This document shows positions 1 to 5,779 of a DNA stretch of 6,571 nucleotides, in pieces. The stretch is from DATCRE01 sp035493595 (lineage in GTDB: Bacteria > Bacteroidota > Bacteroidia > Cytophagales > Cyclobacteriaceae). Below the pieces are notes generated by a model. That model searched no databases. It was not told the origin of the DNA and was given only the letters and a program-made list of their open reading frames with translations. Both the position numbers and the translations under genes were made by a program. Location: NCBI GenBank assembly GCA_035493595.1, contig DATJHZ010000142.1:1-6571 (forward strand), in the 5' to 3' direction. Position 1 is the first letter of the stretch; each line of letters starts with the position of its first letter.

Positions 1-291
1 ACCACATTCATCACCAGATGAGTTAAAGAAGATGATTCCAGCATCTCGCTCGCGAGGCTGCAGTGTTTTGCCATTCAGCATTCCAGGATGCTGTCGTTGC
101 TTATTACTGATAACCATTTTCAGTTCGCCGTTATTTTCAACGACGTTGATACGCTCAACATCAAGTTCACTGATAGCAAGATGTTTTTCTTTCTGAAGAA
201 AAAGATTGCCTAGTAGAAAGAGCAAGACCAACGTTAAACCGGCGGCGTACCATTTCAATATCCTAACTTCTCGCAATAGTTTTTGTTCCAT
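1..291 (-). CDS. Membrane-anchored conserved hypothetical protein, 3' end cut by window edge
   Basis: An open frame of 97 codons begins at the ATG whose first base is 291 and runs leftward off the window, so the C-terminus is missing. The N-terminus is short and basic (MEQKLLREVRILK). One hydrophobic segment follows at about residues 14-32, then a soluble part, which suggests a single-pass protein facing the periplasm; no cleavage site is obvious. The soluble part contains 'ERINVVENNGELKMVISN' (46-63), 'GKTLQPRERDAGIIFFN' (74-90) and 'GDECG' (93-97). I recognise this as a conserved hypothetical family with an ISN...GK...R.AG..FFN..GDECG pattern, but I know of no assigned function. It starts 41 bases after the stop of the four-helix membrane gene on the same strand, so the two are probably co-transcribed. 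There is no clear Shine-Dalgarno sequence, only A-rich DNA before the ATG. Confidence 0.8.
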   Translation of the reverse strand, partial: MEQKLLREVRILKWYAAGLTLVLLFLLGNLFLQKEKHLAISELDVERINVVENNGELKMVISNKQRQHPGMLNGKTLQPRERDAGIIFFNSSGDECG

Positions 292-332
292 TACTTTTGA
301 TTTTAAGTTTATAAGATGATGCCGCTAAAATA

Positions 333-734
333 TTAGTTTCTTCTTGAGAACAGCATTCCAAGATAGATCATCAAGGAAAGTATAAAACTAATAAATAGTG
401 CACTATAAAGATTATTTATCCAGGTGAGCAGCATGTAGCAAATAATGATACAAGGAATGATGTAGGTGATAAGCAAACCTTTCAGCAGCAAGTATCGACG
501 TGTCACATTATCAATGTGATGATCGATAAAACGTCGTACTATAGAAAATAAAAGAAGAAGATTAAAGGCAATAAAAAAGAGAACCACACCATACCATACG
601 ATCATTTTATTACCGCCGTTAATATCAATTTCAAATAAGCGACGAAAAGAAAGTATTATAACACCAAGGATTTCAATAAAGACTAAGGTCTCAATAAAGA
701 GTGAGAATGTTCTTTTGAGTTTTTCGGAAGGCAT
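333..734 (-). CDS. Four-helix integral membrane protein of unknown function
   Basis: This 133-residue protein is almost entirely membrane. Hydrophobic segments lie at about residues 11-31, 44-66, 82-104 and 108-129, joined by short basic loops (RRLFEID; RRFIDHHIDNVTRRY) and ending in a basic tail (FSRRN). Its size and four-helix plan resemble small DUF-type bacterial membrane proteins such as the DUF2975 group, but I see no diagnostic motif and do not assign it. The His-His pair in 'IDHHIDN' between helices 2 and 3 is the only polar cluster that stands out. It lies 41 bases upstream of the membrane-anchored hypothetical gene on the same strand and probably shares its transcript. The start is the ATG at 734; the DNA before it is A/T-rich with no Shine-Dalgarno. 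It is separated from the upstream ureohydrolase gene by 111 bases containing a strong hairpin, so it may have its own promoter there. Confidence 0.78.
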   Translation of the reverse strand: MPSEKLKRTFSLFIETLVFIEILGVIILSFRRLFEIDINGGNKMIVWYGVVLFFIAFNLLLLFSIVRRFIDHHIDNVTRRYLLLKGLLITYIIPCIIICYMLLTWINNLYSALFISFILSLMIYLGMLFSRRN

Positions 735-787
735 GTATTTATTTAAAACTCAGAATTTGATCGGGATTGGGAAAGGAATAGTTCCAA

Positions 788-830
788 TTCAAAGTTTCAG
801 GTTTTTATTAGATCAACCTGAAACTTTGAA
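788..830 (-). terminator. 16-bp perfect hairpin after the ureohydrolase gene
   Basis: Bases 788-803 are perfectly complementary to 815-830, leaving an 11-base loop. On the minus strand the hairpin begins 15 bases after the ureohydrolase stop codon, where a terminator is expected. However, the bases after it on that strand (TTGGAACTATT) are not a proper U-run. It could be a weak or U-tract-independent terminator, a transcript-stabilising 3' structure, or a mobile intergenic palindrome. The right arm continues into the similar sequence CCTTGAACTT. Confidence 0.55.
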
Positions 831-845
831 CCTTGAACTTATTAA

Positions 846-1808
846 TTATTCTGCAAGTACTGGTCTGTTAACAATTGACTTCGCAGTTGCTTCCATGATT
901 TCGAAAGCACATTCAGCCATTTTGTTTTCTGAATCTAATGTAGGGTTAACTTCTACGATTTCCCATGCACAGATTTTAGGACTCTTGGCCAACTCAACGT
1001 TTAGAGTCTTGGCTTCATCAACGGTAATACCGTTAACAACAGGTGTGCCTGTGCCTTTAGAGAACTGTGAGTCGATAGCGTCAACATCAAATGACACGTA
1101 GATCATGTCACAATGGTCGAGCATTTCCAAAGCACGTGCTGCAATCTTCTCAGCACCTACTTTTCTTACATCTTCAGTCTCAATGAAGTTTACATTGTAT
1201 TTGTTAAGCAGATAGTTTTCTGCTTTCTCAATCTGACGCACGCCAATGAACACAATATCTTCAGGATAGATTTTTGCACCTGGCATGCCTACGTCTTTTA
1301 TTTGCTCCAGGTATTCGAGAGTTTCGCCTCGCACATCATTTACCTTGCATTCAAAATTATCAAGGCCACAGGCCATAGCTAATGGCATTCTGTTCATGTC
1401 GCCTGTTGTAGATGTGAACGGTGTATGCAGATCTGCGTGAGCATCGATCCAGATCACACCTAATCTTATTTTTGGATTTGCTTTTTTGATTCCTGCAATA
1501 GTGCCATAGGCTGTACTGTGATCGCCAGCCATGATCAATGGAAAATCTTCCTGCCAGATAGTTTCATATACTTCCAGACAAACACGTTCTTCCATAATCA
1601 GCACGCCATCGATAAACTTGGAGTGCGCATGTTTGGCACCTTCAAAAAGTAATTCATTTACATTTTCAACCTCAATGGATTCGTATTGTTTGAAGAAATC
1701 AGAATTCAGGTCAAGGCTGGCAATTTTCATAGCCTCCACACCCAAACTGGCGCCCCGTGTGCCTGCTCCGATCTCTGATTTTACTTCAATAATCTTTAAC
1801 TCTTTCAT
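846..1808 (-). CDS. Arginase-family ureohydrolase (probable arginase, atypical catalytic loop)
   Basis: The 320-residue length fits the arginase/agmatinase/formiminoglutamase family, binuclear Mn enzymes that hydrolyse guanidino groups; arginase converts arginine to ornithine and urea in the cytosol. The metal-binding signatures are intact: GDHS (95-98, His97), DAHAD (122-126), SFDVDAID (239-246, Asp241 and Asp243) and EVNP (286-289, the Glu near the active site). The N-terminal 'SEIGAGTRGASLG' (11-23) is the form I associate with Bacteroidota proteins annotated as arginase. Two spots differ from classical arginases. The loop usually read as G-N-x-H-G is G-D-M-N-R (136-140), replacing the proton-shuttle His (His141 in mammalian arginase I), and the usual DP after DVDxx is DS (246-247). 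Activity or substrate could therefore differ; agmatinase or another guanidino hydrolase is the alternative. It is divergent from the arginine decarboxylase gene. The ATG start has no Shine-Dalgarno. The symbol is withheld because substrate is not proven. Confidence 0.88.
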   Translation of the reverse strand: MKELKIIEVKSEIGAGTRGASLGVEAMKIASLDLNSDFFKQYESIEVENVNELLFEGAKHAHSKFIDGVLIMEERVCLEVYETIWQEDFPLIMAGDHSTAYGTIAGIKKANPKIRLGVIWIDAHADLHTPFTSTTGDMNRMPLAMACGLDNFECKVNDVRGETLEYLEQIKDVGMPGAKIYPEDIVFIGVRQIEKAENYLLNKYNVNFIETEDVRKVGAEKIAARALEMLDHCDMIYVSFDVDAIDSQFSKGTGTPVVNGITVDEAKTLNVELAKSPKICAWEIVEVNPTLDSENKMAECAFEIMEATAKSIVNRPVLAE

Positions 1809-1830
1809 TGTTCTGTTCTTTAAAGTTATT

Positions 1831-1852
1831 AGCTGCCTTGCAGCAGCTTTTT
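1831..1852 (+). terminator. Small GC-rich hairpin with T-run in the ureohydrolase leader
   Basis: AGCTGC (1831-1836) and GCAGCT (1843-1848) form a perfect 6-bp stem with a 6-base loop. On the plus strand it runs straight into T's (1848-1852), so it has the shape of a short intrinsic terminator for plus-strand transcription. No plus-strand gene ends here, however. On the minus strand it would be a hairpin in the 5' leader, 22 bases before the ureohydrolase start codon, where it could affect translation. The stem is short, so either role is tentative. Confidence 0.3.
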
Positions 1853-1858
1853 ATATGC

Positions 1859-1869
1859 GGGTCTGACCC
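1859..1869. repeat. GGGTC-T-GACCC palindrome, possibly REP-like
   Basis: GGGTC (1859-1863) and GACCC (1865-1869) are a perfect 5-bp palindrome around one base. From memory, similar GGGTCAGACCC palindromes occur as repetitive extragenic elements mobilised by RAYT transposases in several bacterial groups. Only one copy is visible here and there is no RAYT gene in the window, so the REP assignment is a guess. Confidence 0.25.
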
Positions 1870-1964
1870 CTTTGTAAGCGTTACTTCGATCTCCAAAACT
1901 AGTGGCTAGCCTGTTGATTTTAGTGTTGTTGTAATTCGAAATAAGATTAAATGATTGTTACGAA

Positions 1965-2072
1965 ATGGTTAATCGAAAAAATAACGGTTTTTCAGCCTCT
2001 TACCAAGCCCCTTTAGAAGTCAGGCAGGGCATGCGCTATGGCAAAAACTGAGCTGAAAAAACGATTAACCAT
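1965..2072. repeat. Two-block inverted repeat in the divergent spacer
   Basis: The outer arms are ATGGTTAATCG (1965-1975) and CGATTAACCAT (2062-2072), a perfect 11-bp match. The inner arms are TTTTTCAGC (1988-1996) and GCTGAAAAA (2052-2060), a perfect 9-bp match. The left side has a 12-base insertion between the blocks and the right side a single extra base. The loop of about 55 bases contains a further short GCCC/GGGC pairing. The outer arms sit about 160 bases from the ureohydrolase start and about 170 bases from the decarboxylase start. They could be paired operator copies, one for each gene, or the stem of a structured RNA. The match is seen directly; the role is inferred. Confidence 0.55.
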
Positions 2073-2240
2073 CCGTTTCATAAGTGTATTGCAAAGATGG
2101 CAAAATTATCAGAATATTGCACCCTTTAATTGTTATTCGTTGCCGTAATGGTTCGTTGCGAGGCTGGAAAGGCCTTTTAGACCCCTGCTCCGGAAGCTGA
2201 CGTTTAGCAAGCTAATTTTTAAGAACCGTTACCCCTTACA

Positions 2241-3644
2241 ATGAAGAGCTACCGCGAGTTAATTGAGCAGACTTTTGAGTTTCCGCAAAAGGAATTTAAG
2301 GTCCGCGACCATGAATTGTTATTCAATGATGTACCCCTGATGGACATCATCAAGGAATACGGCACGCCGCTCAAACTTACGTACCTCCCGCGCATCAGCG
2401 AGAATATCCGTTACGTGCAAGCCACTTTCAACAGTGCCCTTGAACGCTTCAAATACAACGGCAAGTATACGTACTGCTATTGTACAAAATCTTCACACTT
2501 TTCTTTCATCACTGAAGAGGCTCTGAAGAATGATATTCACATCGAGACATCATCGTCTTTTGATATTCCCATTGTAAGAAGCCTTTATAATAGAGGTAAG
2601 GTTCGCAAGGACACCTATATTCTTTGCAATGGTTTTAAAATGCCATTATACCTGAACTATATCACTGAGTTGTTGAACGATGGTTTTACAAATTGTATTC
2701 CCATTATCGATACTTTGAGTGAGATCGATGTTTACGAAAAGAATGTAAAGGCTCCTTACCAGGTGGGCATTCGCGTAGCCGCAGATGAAGAACCTAAATT
2801 TGAGTTCTATACTTCAAGGTTAGGTATCCGCTACAGCGACATTAATAATTTCTACAAAGAGAAGATTGAGAAGAGTGATAAGGCATCGTTAAAGATGTTG
2901 CACTTCTTTATCAACACTGGTATTAAAGACACTGCTTATTACTGGAGTGAGCTAAGCCGTTTCATTTTCAAGTATTGCGAATTAAAAAAGATTTGTGACA
3001 CACTTGATTCTGTTGACATCGGCGGTGGTTTCCCGATCAAGACATCACTTACATTCCATTACGATTACAAATACATGATCGAGCAGATCGTAGAAAACAT
3101 CAAATGGATTTGTGATAAGAATAACGTACCTGTTCCGAACATCTTCACTGAGTTTGGTAGCTATACTGTTGGTGAAAGTGGTGCCGTATTGTATTCTCTA
3201 GTCGATCAAAAATTACAGAATGACAAAGAGCTGTGGTACATGATCGATGGTTCGTTCATCACGCATTTACCAGATGCATGGGGACTAAACCAGAAGTATG
3301 TATTGCTGGCGTTGAACAAGTGGGATGATCCATACCACAAAGTAAACATCGGCGGCCTCACATGCGACAGCCAGGATTACTACAACTCAGAGGCTCATAC
3401 AGGTGAGGTGTTCTTACCCATGATCAACGACGAAGAGAAACTTTATATTGGCTTCTTCCATACCGGTGCCTACCAGGAATCATTAGGCGGATATGGAGGC
3501 ATTCAGCATTGCCTGATCCCCGCACCAAAGCATGTACTTATTGATCGTAATGAAGATGGTGAGATTACAACCAAACTGTTTGCACCCGAACAAAGCAGCG
3601 AGAGCATGCTGAAACTTTTGGGATATGATACAGAGGTGAAGTAG
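2241..3644 (+). CDS. speA: Short-form PLP-dependent arginine decarboxylase (fold type III)
   Basis: This 467-residue cytosolic protein belongs to the ornithine/DAP/arginine decarboxylase group (alanine-racemase fold), expected to convert arginine to agmatine and CO2 for polyamine synthesis. The N-terminal TIM-barrel part has the PLP-binding Lys83 in 'YCYCTKSSH', 'SRLGIR' (192-197), the glycine-rich phosphate loop 'VDIGGGFP' (258-264) and 'TEFGSYTVGESGA' (303-315) where relatives have EPGR. The C-terminal beta domain has the catalytic 'GGLTCDSQDYY' (371-381, Cys375) and 'GAYQESLGG' (409-417, Tyr411). It is much shorter than classical SpeA (about 630 residues) and matches the compact form I associate with Bacteroidota. 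Substrate is inferred from family resemblance; another basic or carboxylated amino acid is possible. The start is secure because an in-frame TAA lies seven codons upstream. It is monocistronic, with a terminator after it, and divergent from the ureohydrolase. Confidence 0.87.
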   Translation: MKSYRELIEQTFEFPQKEFKVRDHELLFNDVPLMDIIKEYGTPLKLTYLPRISENIRYVQATFNSALERFKYNGKYTYCYCTKSSHFSFITEEALKNDIHIETSSSFDIPIVRSLYNRGKVRKDTYILCNGFKMPLYLNYITELLNDGFTNCIPIIDTLSEIDVYEKNVKAPYQVGIRVAADEEPKFEFYTSRLGIRYSDINNFYKEKIEKSDKASLKMLHFFINTGIKDTAYYWSELSRFIFKYCELKKICDTLDSVDIGGGFPIKTSLTFHYDYKYMIEQIVENIKWICDKNNVPVPNIFTEFGSYTVGESGAVLYSLVDQKLQNDKELWYMIDGSFITHLPDAWGLNQKYVLLALNKWDDPYHKVNIGGLTCDSQDYYNSEAHTGEVFLPMINDEEKLYIGFFHTGAYQESLGGYGGIQHCLIPAPKHVLIDRNEDGEITTKLFAPEQSSESMLKLLGYDTEVK

Positions 3645-3668
3645 ATATAGATCTTAAGAATCATATTT

Positions 3669-3707
3669 AACCCCCATGGCCTTTGAGGACTTGGGGGTTT
3701 TGTTTTA
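3669..3707 (+). terminator. Intrinsic terminator of the arginine decarboxylase gene
   Basis: AACCCCCA (3669-3676) pairs perfectly with TGGGGGTT (3692-3699). The stem is followed on the plus strand by TTTGTTTT, giving a GC-rich stem plus U-run 25 bases after the stop codon. This is the clearest terminator in the window. The minus strand lacks a good U-run, so it is probably one-directional. Confidence 0.85.
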
Positions 3708-3894
3708 TTAGATTTTGTGTAACGCAAGTCAATGCCCTTCTCTTCCGATGCAAGGTTTTAAAACTTTAAATATTTTCCGCAAACTGATTGTTCCGCTGAA
3801 GCAATGTCTCTGATGGTTATTTGCACTAGCGGGTTTCGTCTTTCATTTAATAATTCTATTAAAATTAATATCTTAGAAAAGTAATTTACTAACC

Positions 3895-4416
3895 ATGGAA
3901 GAGCCGATAATTCTCGATGATCAACTAAATCCAAACAAACTTAATAATGTAAGAAGGAGGGATCTGCTTCCCATGTGGATCAAAGTATTTCTTTGGATCT
4001 TTCTGGTTATGGGTGGTTTTGCTGTACTAGGATGGTTCTCTGGTTTTGCTGGCGTAAAATTCAATACATCACTTTATGGAATAAGCTCATCAGAACCTCT
4101 TTCTGAGTTTGGCGTCGCATTAATGCTTCTTTTCTTACTCAAGGCAATTGTCGCTTTTGGCTTATGGACAGAAAAGGATTGGGCCATAACAGCTGGAACA
4201 GTGGATGCTGTGTTAGGCATAGGGATTTGCATATTTGTGATGGTTTTAACTCCGATATTCTTTCCGACAAATCCAGTATCACATAGTGGCGGTGTGACGA
4301 AATTACAATTCGCCAACTTTAACTTACGATTAGAACTGATCGCGCTGATACCCTACCTTATGAAATTGAGAAAGATTAATGCTCAATGGAAATTTTCGAC
4401 AGGCCCAATAGAGTAA
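3895..4416 (+). CDS. Hypothetical membrane protein (Bacteroidota type, 3-4 helices)
   Basis: This 173-residue protein has a polar N-terminus (MEEPIILDDQLNPNKLNNVRRR) followed by 'LLPMWIKVFLWIF'. Hydrophobic segments lie at about residues 27-50, 71-91, 97-122 and a shorter one at 146-157. The third is preceded by 'GLWTEKDWAI' (89-98). The run of arginines before helix 1 suggests a cytoplasmic N-terminus. I recognise the general pattern (N.V.RR.LLP.WIK.F.WIF ... FGLWTEKDWAI) from uncharacterised Bacteroidota membrane proteins, but no function is known to me and no catalytic motif is visible. It is preceded by a 250-base spacer holding the decarboxylase terminator and a very A/T-rich stretch at about 3845-3890, probably its promoter. 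The Crp-like gene follows after 84 bases and may or may not share the transcript. Confidence 0.8.
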   Translation: MEEPIILDDQLNPNKLNNVRRRDLLPMWIKVFLWIFLVMGGFAVLGWFSGFAGVKFNTSLYGISSSEPLSEFGVALMLLFLLKAIVAFGLWTEKDWAITAGTVDAVLGIGICIFVMVLTPIFFPTNPVSHSGGVTKLQFANFNLRLELIALIPYLMKLRKINAQWKFSTGPIE

Positions 4417-4500
4417 ACTTATTGACTAAGATTTTTCTTATAATTTTACTAAGGATGGACAACTTAATTGCCTCACTCCTTGGAGATTCAAATCTTAATA

Positions 4501-5073
4501 ATGCATACTGAATTACTCGCCCATATAAAACGATTTGTTTCACTAACTCCCGAAGAGGAGAAAATTGTTAAAGGATATGTGCATACGCAGGACGTTAAAT
4601 ACAAAGAGCTTGTACTAAAATCAGGACAGGTATGTGATGCTTATTACTTTGTTGTAAAAGGTGTATTGCGAATGTATACCTTAACCGACAATGGCACCGA
4701 ACACATTGTACAGTTTGCAATCGACAACTGGTGGATGAGCGACTACACCAGCTTCGACACACAAAAGCCTTCCCTGTTTAGCATTCAGGCTCTGGAACCA
4801 ACCACGGTTATTGTTATCGATAAAAAAGTACAAGAAACATTGTTCCAGGAAGTGCCTAAACTTGAACGATACTTCAGGCTTATTTTTCAACGTGCTTACA
4901 CGGCCACACTCATGCGGGTGCACTTTATTTTCTCCAGCTCCGGCGAAGCCCGATACCATCATTTCAATAACAGCTTTCCAGAATTTGTACAGCGAATTCC
5001 GCAGTATATGCTGGCCTCCTACCTGGGTTTTACACCTGAATTTTTAAGTAAGATCAGGGCCAAAAAAATTTAA
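4501..5073 (+). CDS. Crp/Fnr-family transcriptional regulator
   Basis: From the ATG at 4501 the protein is 190 residues. A TTG at 4468 would add 11 residues (MPHSLEIQILI), but the ATG gives the usual N-terminus and family length. Residues about 15-110 form a cyclic-nucleotide-binding-type beta barrel ('VLKSGQVCDAYYFVVKGVLRMYTL'-like core, about 38-61). About 115-140 is the dimer helix, and about 145-190 a winged-helix DNA-binding part ending in 'RIPQYMLASYLGFTPEFLSK'. The usual cNMP phosphate-cassette residues (GE...R.A) are not visible at about 77-95 (WWMSDYTSFDTQKPS), so cAMP binding is doubtful, as in many Bacteroidota members. No FNR-type cysteine cluster is present. It is followed after 85 bases by an AhpD-like gene on the same strand, its most likely regulatory target. 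The protein ends soon after the recognition helix, with a very basic tail. Confidence 0.87.
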   Translation: MHTELLAHIKRFVSLTPEEEKIVKGYVHTQDVKYKELVLKSGQVCDAYYFVVKGVLRMYTLTDNGTEHIVQFAIDNWWMSDYTSFDTQKPSLFSIQALEPTTVIVIDKKVQETLFQEVPKLERYFRLIFQRAYTATLMRVHFIFSSSGEARYHHFNNSFPEFVQRIPQYMLASYLGFTPEFLSKIRAKKI

Positions 5074-5158
5074 AGGTCTCCAGCGCTTCTTGAACTAGAT
5101 TAAGATTTTTCAGGCCTCCGGCTGCTTGCTTTGTATCATCAAACAAAACAAAACAGTT

Positions 5159-5614
5159 ATGGAAAAGAGAATGGATTTAAAAAACATTGAACCAGCAGGT
5201 TATAAAGCCATGTTAGCTTTTGAACATTATCTGGGAACATTATCGCTTACCACAGCACACAAAGACCTGATCAAAATCAGAGCCTCACAACTTAACAATT
5301 GCTCATATTGTATCGATATGCACACTAAAGAAGCGAGGAGTGCAGGTGAGCGTGAGCATCGTATTTATGCACTTACCGCCTGGCGCGAAACTCCTTTCTT
5401 TACCGATGAAGAGCGTGCTGTGCTTGCCCTTACTGAAGAAGTAACTCTGATCACTCAACGTGTGTCAGACAAGACTTATAATGAGGCAGTAAATATCTTA
5501 GGCGAAAAATATGTGGCTCAGGTGATCATGGCTGCCATCGGCATTAACGCCTGGAATAGAATTGGCGTGTCTACCAATATGGCACCCGCTGCTGTTGAAC
5601 TAAGTCTAAATTAA
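5159..5614 (+). CDS. AhpD-like / carboxymuconolactone decarboxylase family protein
   Basis: The 151-residue, all-helical protein carries the family signature 'NNCSYCIDMHTKEAR' (46-60) with Cys48, Cys51 and His55, the same C-x2-C-x3-H spacing as the peroxidase/reductase site of AhpD. It is therefore probably a thiol-based peroxidase or reductase in the cytosol, not a true carboxymuconolactone decarboxylase. Asp36 falls at the spacing of the AhpD relay glutamate, which is an inference from spacing only. 'ALTAWRETPFFTDEERAVLALTEEVT' -like sequence (71-96, DEERAVLALTE at 83-93) is typical of this subfamily. The ATG at 5159 is chosen over an in-frame TTG at 5126. The Crp-like regulator gene lies directly upstream on the same strand, a pairing I associate with Bacteroidota and consistent with oxidative-stress control. 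A 13-bp hairpin follows the gene. Confidence 0.88.
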   Translation: MEKRMDLKNIEPAGYKAMLAFEHYLGTLSLTTAHKDLIKIRASQLNNCSYCIDMHTKEARSAGEREHRIYALTAWRETPFFTDEERAVLALTEEVTLITQRVSDKTYNEAVNILGEKYVAQVIMAAIGINAWNRIGVSTNMAPAAVELSLN

Positions 5615-5629
5615 CATGACAGCCATTAT

Positions 5630-5674
5630 GATAGTGCATCAGTTGAATAATCTCTGGTGCACTATCTGAATTTT
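5630..5674 (+). terminator. Hairpin terminator after the AhpD-like gene
   Basis: Bases 5630-5642 pair with 5654-5666, a 13-bp stem with one G-T pair, around an 11-base loop. The stem is followed by TGAATTTTATC, a modest U-rich tail. It sits 15 bases after the stop codon and separates the AhpD-like gene from the glycosyltransferase gene. The U-run is imperfect, so it may terminate only partly. Confidence 0.65.
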
Positions 5675-5779
5675 ATCAATGAATATTGCCGAATAACAGA
5701 TAAGCAAAGAATTCGTCACCTGTTATTTTTTAAATCACTTCTATCGTAAAATTATAATCTAAAGTTACGATATTGGACA

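Larger units (their letters stand above)
1809..2240. promoter_or_regulatory. 432-bp divergent promoter region between ureohydrolase and arginine decarboxylase
   Basis: There is no credible gene here. Both flanking genes start outward from this spacer, so it must hold two divergent promoters and long leaders. I could not place a convincing Bacteroidota promoter (TTTG then TAnnTTTG) on either strand. From left to right it contains the small hairpin at 1831-1852, an odd palindrome GGGTCTGACCC at 1859-1869, the large two-block inverted repeat at 1965-2072, and about 170 bases of leader before the decarboxylase. No riboswitch that I know is recognisable in that leader. An in-frame TAA at 2220-2222 shows that the decarboxylase cannot start further upstream than its ATG at 2241. 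Confidence 0.6.

Noticed and set aside
715..1101. Open frame on the plus strand opposite the ureohydrolase C-terminal part
   Set aside because: It overlaps a clearly conserved enzyme gene on the other strand, its composition is that of an antisense frame, and it matches no family I know.
1113..1382. Plus-strand open frame of 89 codons inside the ureohydrolase gene
   Set aside because: It is an antisense shadow of a conserved coding region, with no start-region signals and no recognisable protein.
1531..1866. Plus-strand open frame overlapping the ureohydrolase start
   Set aside because: It is mostly antisense to conserved N-terminal coding sequence including GDHS; the tail in the leader looks non-coding.
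2081..2120. Possible Bacteroidota promoter (TTG and TATTGC elements) for the arginine decarboxylase
   Set aside because: The spacing of about 23 bases is at the limit and neither element matches the TTTG / TAnnTTTG consensus well.
3503..3727. Minus-strand open frame over the end of the arginine decarboxylase
   Set aside because: It is antisense to conserved coding sequence and runs through the decarboxylase terminator.
4074..4316. Minus-strand open frame inside the hypothetical membrane protein gene
   Set aside because: It is an antisense shadow of a gene with a coherent transmembrane pattern.
4484..4495. AGATT-CA-AATCT palindrome just before the Crp-like gene as an operator
   Set aside because: Only 5-bp arms in A/T-rich DNA and a single copy, too weak to call.
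4468..4500. TTG start giving an 11-residue N-terminal extension of the Crp-like regulator
   Set aside because: The ATG at 4501 gives the normal family length and N-terminus, and no Shine-Dalgarno sequence favours the TTG.
4681..5047. Frames on both strands inside the Crp-like regulator gene
   Set aside because: The regulator frame carries clear family signatures from end to end; the other frames have none.
5126..5158. TTG start giving an 11-residue extension of the AhpD-like protein
   Set aside because: The ATG at 5159 is a better start, and the extension (MLCIIKQNKTV) resembles translated spacer, not a family N-terminus.
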